This document shows, one piece after another, positions 58,549 through 64,000 of a stretch of DNA of 64,000 bases. The translations under genes were made by a program, and so were the position numbers. The DNA is from Brachionus plicatilis (Eukaryota; Rotifera; Eurotatoria; Ploima; Brachionidae). Position 1 is the stretch's first letter; the number at the start of each line of letters is the position of its first letter. The notes under the pieces were generated by a model. The model had not been told where the DNA came from, made no database searches, and was given only the letters and a program-made list of their open reading frames with translations. The stretch is from assembly GCA_010279815.1 (NCBI GenBank), contig QEOQ01000226.1, positions 2,461,411 to 2,525,410 of the forward strand, given 5' to 3'.

Positions 58549-60291
58549 TTAATCAATTAGAAATATATTTTCTTTTGATTTTTTAACCAATCTTTTTCTA
58601 TTTTTAACGATTAAAATAATATAGAATAAAATCATTAAAAATATTCCGATAGTTATCAAAATTATCGGAATAATTACAACAAGTCGTACATAAAATGCAA
58701 TTTTTGAGAGTTCTTTCTTTATTTCCAAATTGAGCTTAACCTCTTCATCGAACCATAAAACTGGTAACAAAACTGGTTGAATTTTTTTTGCCAAACTTGA
58801 AAAAATAAATGAAAATTAATTTAAATCTATTTTGGATCGTTGCTTTACTCTATTTCTTCGTTAGGTTCCAAATAAAAATTTATCTGGAGACGCACATTTC
58901 CAGCAACAGGAACTCCAGTTGTCTTGATAAAAAAAATATTTTAAAATTAAATTTTTTTTTTAACAAAACCAAAATAATTACAGGCTCAAAATGAATCAAA
59001 AAATCATGAATTTGTTTATTTGGTTTGAGACCATCTATTGCTTGAACGAATTTTTCATCTGCATTCAAAAAATGAGGCTGAGAAATGAATCCGGATACTC
59101 CTCCGTAACAACTGCTGATATTTAAGACTCCATTGCCCAAGCATTTATCTTCACAAAAACCTGCATGCTCAAGCTCAGATGCCGAAAATATATCTGAAGG
59201 TAAGTGAAAGTCAAAAGTTTTGACTCCATCTATTTCATTATCCTTCAAATAAACAAGACCAAAAGATCGACACATTTCAGGACTGAATGACTCGATCACA
59301 CTACTTCTATTCAGGAAAGGTGGATAAAATGTGCCATCAGTTCCAGAGATTTGGTTTGCTTTATCACTTTTCCAATAATTCAATTTTCTTTAAATTTTTT
59401 AATTTAAATTAATAAACTTATTTTTTGTGATTTTATTAAAAAAAAAATAATACTTCAATCCATTCCATGAAGCAATTTTTCCAACATTCATTGGATCACT
59501 GTAGCCTGTGTTAATGACATAACTCTGCCATTCGGTACCATTGTTTTTTAAAAGACTAAATTTTCCATCATTTTGAGCATTATCCATTAATTCAGCCATC
59601 TCCATCAAAGGATCATTGTATCCTGAGATCAATTGTCCAATAGATCGCTTAATGAACAATTTTGTATCAAGATGGTCCAAAGCAGCTTTAACCATTATTG
59701 CATTAAAACCAAGTATTTTTCCCTGATTCATTTGATTTATCACACCCTTATTCATTAAAGCTTCGTTTAATAAATCAGATAAAAAAATTGTTTATTAATT
59801 TAATACCGTAGCTGGTATGTTGAGGAATGTTATGATATCAGATTCATTTCCGGCAGACAATGATGGTTCAAAATATATCGTTGTTATTGGACTGTATTTT
59901 AGTCTATCTTTATTCAAGAATTTTACATTTTTTTTGTCCCACTCTACTCTAAATGTGTAAGGACCTCTTTCGAATAATCGAGGCTTTTCTCCATTTAAAA
60001 TTCCAACCGGATTTTGAACATCAAAAAAGTAATATTTGCGGTAAATGACAGCGGGCGGATTTAATAAAAAATCCAATGCTTTTGAATTGTTCTGTAATTT
60101 CAATTTCTTCGAAAAACTTTGATAAGTTTTAATCATAAAGGGAAAAAATAAAATCTATTTACTTCGGTAACTTGTAGATATATAAGATCATCTGATAAGA
60201 AATAGCTACCTATTGCTGTCAGAGTCAATAATAATCCAATAATGAATATTATTTTTATTCGATGACTTTGGCTGGAGATATTTTTTTGCAT
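58549..60291 (-). CDS. CD36/SCARB (LIMP-2-like) gene C
   Basis: Six exons (60163-60291, 59807-60106, 59454-59746, 58982-59387, 58849-58922, 58549-58795) join in frame to 482 codons, with introns of 53-66 bp. It is a paralogue of gene A: exon 2 is 300 bp in both, and the 406 bp of exon 4 equal three exons of A combined, so intron positions were lost or gained. Evidence: N-terminal membrane segment (IIFIIGLLLTLTAIGSYF), LLNPPAVIYRKYYFFDVQNP, RGPYTFR, GYNDPLMEMAELMDN, SWNGLKKLNYW, ISQPHFLNADEKF, GNVRLQINFYLE, C-terminal membrane segment (VVIIPIILITIGIFLMILFY). The cytosolic tail ends KENIFLID; ENIFLI fits the [DE]xxxL[LI] lysosomal sorting signal of LIMP-2-type members. Confidence 0.9.
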
Positions 60292-61239
60292 TTCAAATTT
60301 AGAATTATAAAATAAAAAATTTCAATTTGAATGCTATAAGTCACTGAATTTTTTTGAATTCATCTTCTAAAGAAAGCTTTTGACTAGTGGAAATTTTTCA
60401 TTCAACATATATTTCAGATTAATAAATTTGAATGCTATAATTTATGGTCTTAAAAATATGCGCTAATTTTTTTGGTTAATAAAGAAACATTAAGATTGAA
60501 TTTTGAAATTAGACTGTAAATTTAATCTGAATTTTTATTGAAAAGCATAAAGTTTATTATAAACAAACTTACGAAGTATGTTTTGATAAAATAATGAATT
60601 TTATCAGTCACTGCAGGGAAGATGGTCCAGACAATTCGAATCATAATTGATTGATTGGATTGGATTGGTCTGAGTGGTGACTCAAAATTTTGATAAAATG
60701 AAAAAAAATAAAAAAACATTTGAATTTTTAAATTCATAATATTCTTTAGTTGAAAAATAAAGTGCATGAAACACTCTTAAATTAATAAATTAAATAAAAA
60801 AAATTTTGATATTAACATTCAAAAATTTTAAATATTTTGATTCCACACAATTCTGATGTTGTGAACTTCAAATACAAATTGAACAAAAATGTTTCCTTTT
60901 TTTATTTTGATTAATTAAAACCAAAGAAAATATAATATATTTTGAAACAAACTGCAACATACTTTTTTTGGCCATAAATAAAATCTTATTTTCTTTTTTT
61001 TTTAGTTAATCAAGTCAATAATCGATTAAAATTGTATTAATGTTTTATTTTTGGTCTTAATTAAAGAGAAAAATTATTTTAGCTAAAAATGGTGCAACAA
61101 AGTATGTTGCAGTATTTTTTAAAATGTACTTTATAATCATAGTTATAATTTATCAAATTTATTATAGTAAAATTTGTATTTGAATTTAAAAATACCTCAA
61201 TTCTAAATGTTTAATGAATTTTCTCCAAAAGTTAGATAT
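60292..61239. other. Upstream of SCARB gene C
   Basis: AT-rich promoter-side sequence. A GC-richer patch lies at 60600-60690 without a recognisable feature. Confidence 0.35.
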
Positions 61240-61555
61240 ACCTTGAGGGTTTTTTTCATTTTAAATTTAATCCGGATTTTTAACTTCAAAAAAGTAATGT
61301 TTAGTAAATGAAAATTGCAGCCGGTGATTTAAACTAAATATATTTTATAATTTAAGAATTCTTATTAAAAAAATTCTTAACTAATTTTGATTTATTACTA
61401 CCAAAGAAGGTTAAAAAAAATATTTTCTTTAGTCATTTGACAATAAATTAGGTTATTTGTTAAGAAATAACCAGCTATTGTGACTGAAAATACAAAAACA
61501 AGTATTATTTCAATAACTTTTAAAAGAGCTATAATTTCAGCGCGTTTTTAAATTT
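61240..61555 (-). pseudogene. CD36/SCARB relic D
   Basis: The minus strand at about 61430-61550 encodes IEIILVFVFSVTIAGYFLTN-NLIY, parallel to gene C's first exon (IIFIIGLLLTLTAIGSYFLSDDLIY). Sequence at 61250-61340 matches the exon-2 DNA around PPAVIYRKYYFFDVQNP but is frameshifted. No later exons remain. An old, mostly deleted tandem paralogue. Confidence 0.65.
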
Positions 61556-61874
61556 TATATTAGAATAGTAAAAATTTTAATTTGAATTAAATTAAAAAAT
61601 TAATTTTCAAATTTTAAACTTAATATTTTTCCTTAGACGTGATTGTTTTCGACGGCTAGAAATAGTTTTTTTAGATTAATTAAATTGATTAAAAATTATT
61701 TCCAATATAATAAAATTTTTTCACCAAATTCTAAAATGCTTGATTTGGAAAGTAAATCCGGCAAGTAAAGTAAAGTTTTTTTACATTGATATAGTTTTTA
61801 TATTGAAAAAATCTTTTAAAAATAAATTATATTTTTATCTTATAATCGTTTTACTCGCTAAAATTTATTTTATA

Positions 61875-64000
61875 ACGGGTGTTCAATAATAAATGACCGT
61901 TTTTGTTTAATAGAAAAAAAATGTGTTCCAGTCCGTCAAAATGGCTGAAATTTTATACACATAAACTAACACCTTTCTTGTTTAAGAAATGGGTATAAAT
62001 AACTTTCCACCTCTAGTTAAACGGTGACGGTGCCAAATCACCTAAACCTACTTTTGACCAAAAATGTCCTCGAAGGTTTGAATTTTACCAATTTTTGATA
62101 TACACATATTCTGATGTGAAATTTTAAGCTGATTAAAATGAGCCATAAATCATTTCTCTATCATGTTCCGTTCGAAAAATATCCTTAAAAAACTGCCAAA
62201 AAATGACCAATTTGTAAAATTCCAAAAAAATGCTGTTTTTGATTCTTTTTGCTATAACTTTCTATAGAAACATTCGATCCAAATAAAATTTTACACAATC
62301 ATAGATGACTAAATAAGCTTTAAATAAACATATTAAATTTGTAGGTATCACTTTTGGTTTGACCAAGGAGTTATGAATAAACCAAAATTTGGTATCTCAT
62401 TTTTATGAATGTATTGATCTAAGTGCTTAAAGTAAAATATCTAAAAAGTATACTTAAATGAAAGCTAAATAAATATAGTTTCTAAAAATATATAGGACTA
62501 AAGGGTGGTAATTTTGATCTTTGAAAAAAAATCAACTAAATTATGCTTTAATATAAAAATTTAAAAAATTTTTATTTTTGAATTTTAACTTCTTTTAAAC
62601 TTTTAAAATACATTTTTTTTTATCAATTATTAAAGAAAAAATTTATTTTTTTATATTTATTTATTATCAATAAAAATTTTGATTTATTTATGACAATAAC
62701 ATCCTTTAGCTTCCTCAACCTTTCTTACTCTACTGGTAAAAGAATCAATGGCTTTTTTGATTTCTTCAGTCGGTATTTTACTAATTGCTCTCTTTATTTC
62801 TTCTTTAAATGTATCACGATTAGAAAACTTATTGCAATTCATTCTTGTGACCACTGCGTTCCAAAAGTAAAAGTCGCATGGATTAAGGTCAGGTGAATTG
62901 GGTGGCCATTTATCTTTTTTTATAAATTTATAGAGATTATTCTCACAATATCTCTGGCTGATTTTTGCAGTGTGAGGTGATGCACCATCTTGCTGAAAAA
63001 GCCACTTTGTCCCTCCGAACAATTCATTCCCTTGTCTCTTGGCAAATGGTAAAATTCTCCTCTGATAATATTTTGAATCAATTGTATCCCCTTTTTTTTT
63101 TTAAATTTTAACCAAATTTAATTCAAATTTAATTAATTCAAATTTTTTTAAATTGAATTCATGATAGATTGTAATTTATAAATACTCACCTTGTTCAATA
63201 AAATAAGCGCTTGTCGCACCATGTTCAGTCAAACCGATCCAAACCATTACGGACAGAGGGTTTTTTGATACACCATAAAGTCCTTTTATTAATAATTAGC
63301 TTAATTAATTTGATTAAATTTATCAAAGTACCTCCATTTTTGTCAGCTTCATCTCGAGAAATCGCATAAACTCTTAGATTCTGTTTATTTAATCCACCAT
63401 CAACAGTAAATTTCTTTTCATCTGAAAACATAATTGGCAGATTTTTGAACTCAGTTGAACGAGCTTTACGCCAATATTGAGCAAAATTGAGCCTTTTTTT
63501 AACATGTGACTCAGTCAAAAGCGGAATTTTCCTCTTTTTATAAGCCTGAAATTTAATTATTAAATTTATTTGAATAAAATAAATTTTAAAAGCAAATACT
63601 TTGAGTTTTAATTCTTTACGAATAGTAACTACAGAACCCACCGAAATATTCAACTTTTTACTGACTTTTCGTGTTGTAAAATTTTTGAGTAGACGTTTTA
63701 CTTTCTTTTTATTTGAAACGGTAACAGCTGAACGAGGTCTACCTGGTTTTTTCGAATTTTGAAGCTTACCAGAGTCTTTGAATTCCTTTATCCATCTTCG
63801 AATCGTCCTTAAACTTGAGCGACGTCCGATAATTTCATAAATTTCGGATGCTGATTTTCCAGCTTGAAAATTTTGAATAGATAGCTGGCGTAAGCATACT
63901 TTGGCCATTTTAGATTTCTTAATTATATTTTCTTTAATAATTGATAAAAAAAAATGTATTTTAAAAGTTTAAAATAAGTTAAAATTCAAAAATAAAAATT
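61875..64000 (-). mobile_element. Mariner-type element, runs off the window
   Basis: A terminal sequence ACGGGTGTTCAATAATAAAT preceded by TA at 61873-61874 starts like the ends of the dead element at 11805 (ACGGGTGTAGAATAAA). It lies on the 3' side of the minus-strand transposase at 62684-63908. The opposite end should lie just past 64000. About 800 bp of non-coding sequence separate this end from the transposase stop; between 61990 and 62110 it is less AT-rich than its surroundings. Confidence 0.65.
62684..63908 (-). CDS. Mariner-superfamily transposase, four exons, intact
   Basis: A cut-and-paste DDD-type transposase. Exons 63600-63908, 63332-63545, 63190-63282 and 62684-63090 (GT-AG introns of 49-99 bp) join to 340 codons, the full mariner length. 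The N-terminal helix-turn-helix region reads LSIQNFQAGKSASEIYEIIG, RTIRRWIKEFKDSG, then a GRPR motif; a second helix-turn-helix is KKLNISVGSVVTIRKELK. Catalytic residues: Asp in FSDEKKF (about 145), Asp in FQQDGASPHT (about 240) and Asp in SPDLNPCDFYFW (about 278), 37 residues apart, so DD37D. No stops or frameshifts. A mobile transposase with three introns is unusual; it may still be active or have become a host gene. Confidence 0.88.

Noticed and set aside
1..64000. CRISPR arrays, bacterial operons, Shine-Dalgarno sites
   Set aside because: Spliced animal genes throughout and no array of equal-length direct repeats with unique spacers.
1..64000. tRNA genes
   Set aside because: I looked for GGTTCRAnnCC-type B boxes with paired arms and found none I could support by eye.

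Overview
The window is AT-rich DNA (roughly three quarters A+T) from an invertebrate animal genome. The conserved genes have metazoan-type sequences (proteasome subunit Rpn5/PSMD12, casein kinase I alpha, CD36/SCARB receptors, a SOUL/heme-binding protein), spliceosomal introns are mostly only 45-60 bp, and relics of LINE, mariner/Tc1, hAT-like and piggyBac elements are common. A compact-intron protostome such as a rotifer would fit, but that placement is inference; nothing in the window fixes the species. Two assembly gaps (29609-29828 and 40089-40173) interrupt the sequence.

Layout. 0-12.7 kb: a hAT-like MITE, a LINE fragment, a complete 5-exon PSMD12 gene (minus), a second hAT-like MITE holding a perfect 104-bp palindrome, a possible two-exon mini-gene, a casein kinase I alpha gene (minus) with a GC-AG intron, and a dead Tc1/mariner-type element with intact ends. 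12.7-31.6 kb: a long AT-rich stretch with no gene I can support, holding one small MITE and three repeat fields. 32.06-40.05 kb: one uninterrupted 2664-codon gene for a charged, low-complexity modular protein with a near-identical 691-bp internal duplication. 40.4-42.8 kb: a 5'-truncated LINE between two apparently identical 265-bp direct repeats, best read as an exceptionally long target-site duplication. 42.8-48.2 kb: transposon debris and a possible small secreted peptide gene interrupted by TGA. 48.2-61.6 kb: a CD36/SCARB cluster on the minus strand (two complete genes, one internally deleted pseudogene, one relic), with a U2 snRNA joined to a LINE 3' end and a SOUL-family gene on the plus strand between them. 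61.9 kb to the end: a mariner-type element with a complete four-exon transposase, cut off by the window edge.

The host genes look like unrelated housekeeping and membrane/lipid functions rather than one pathway. The more unusual material is the retroelement biology (long target duplication, U2-LINE junction, a shared 3' hairpin in three LINE ends), the intact intron-bearing mariner, and the unrecognised giant protein.
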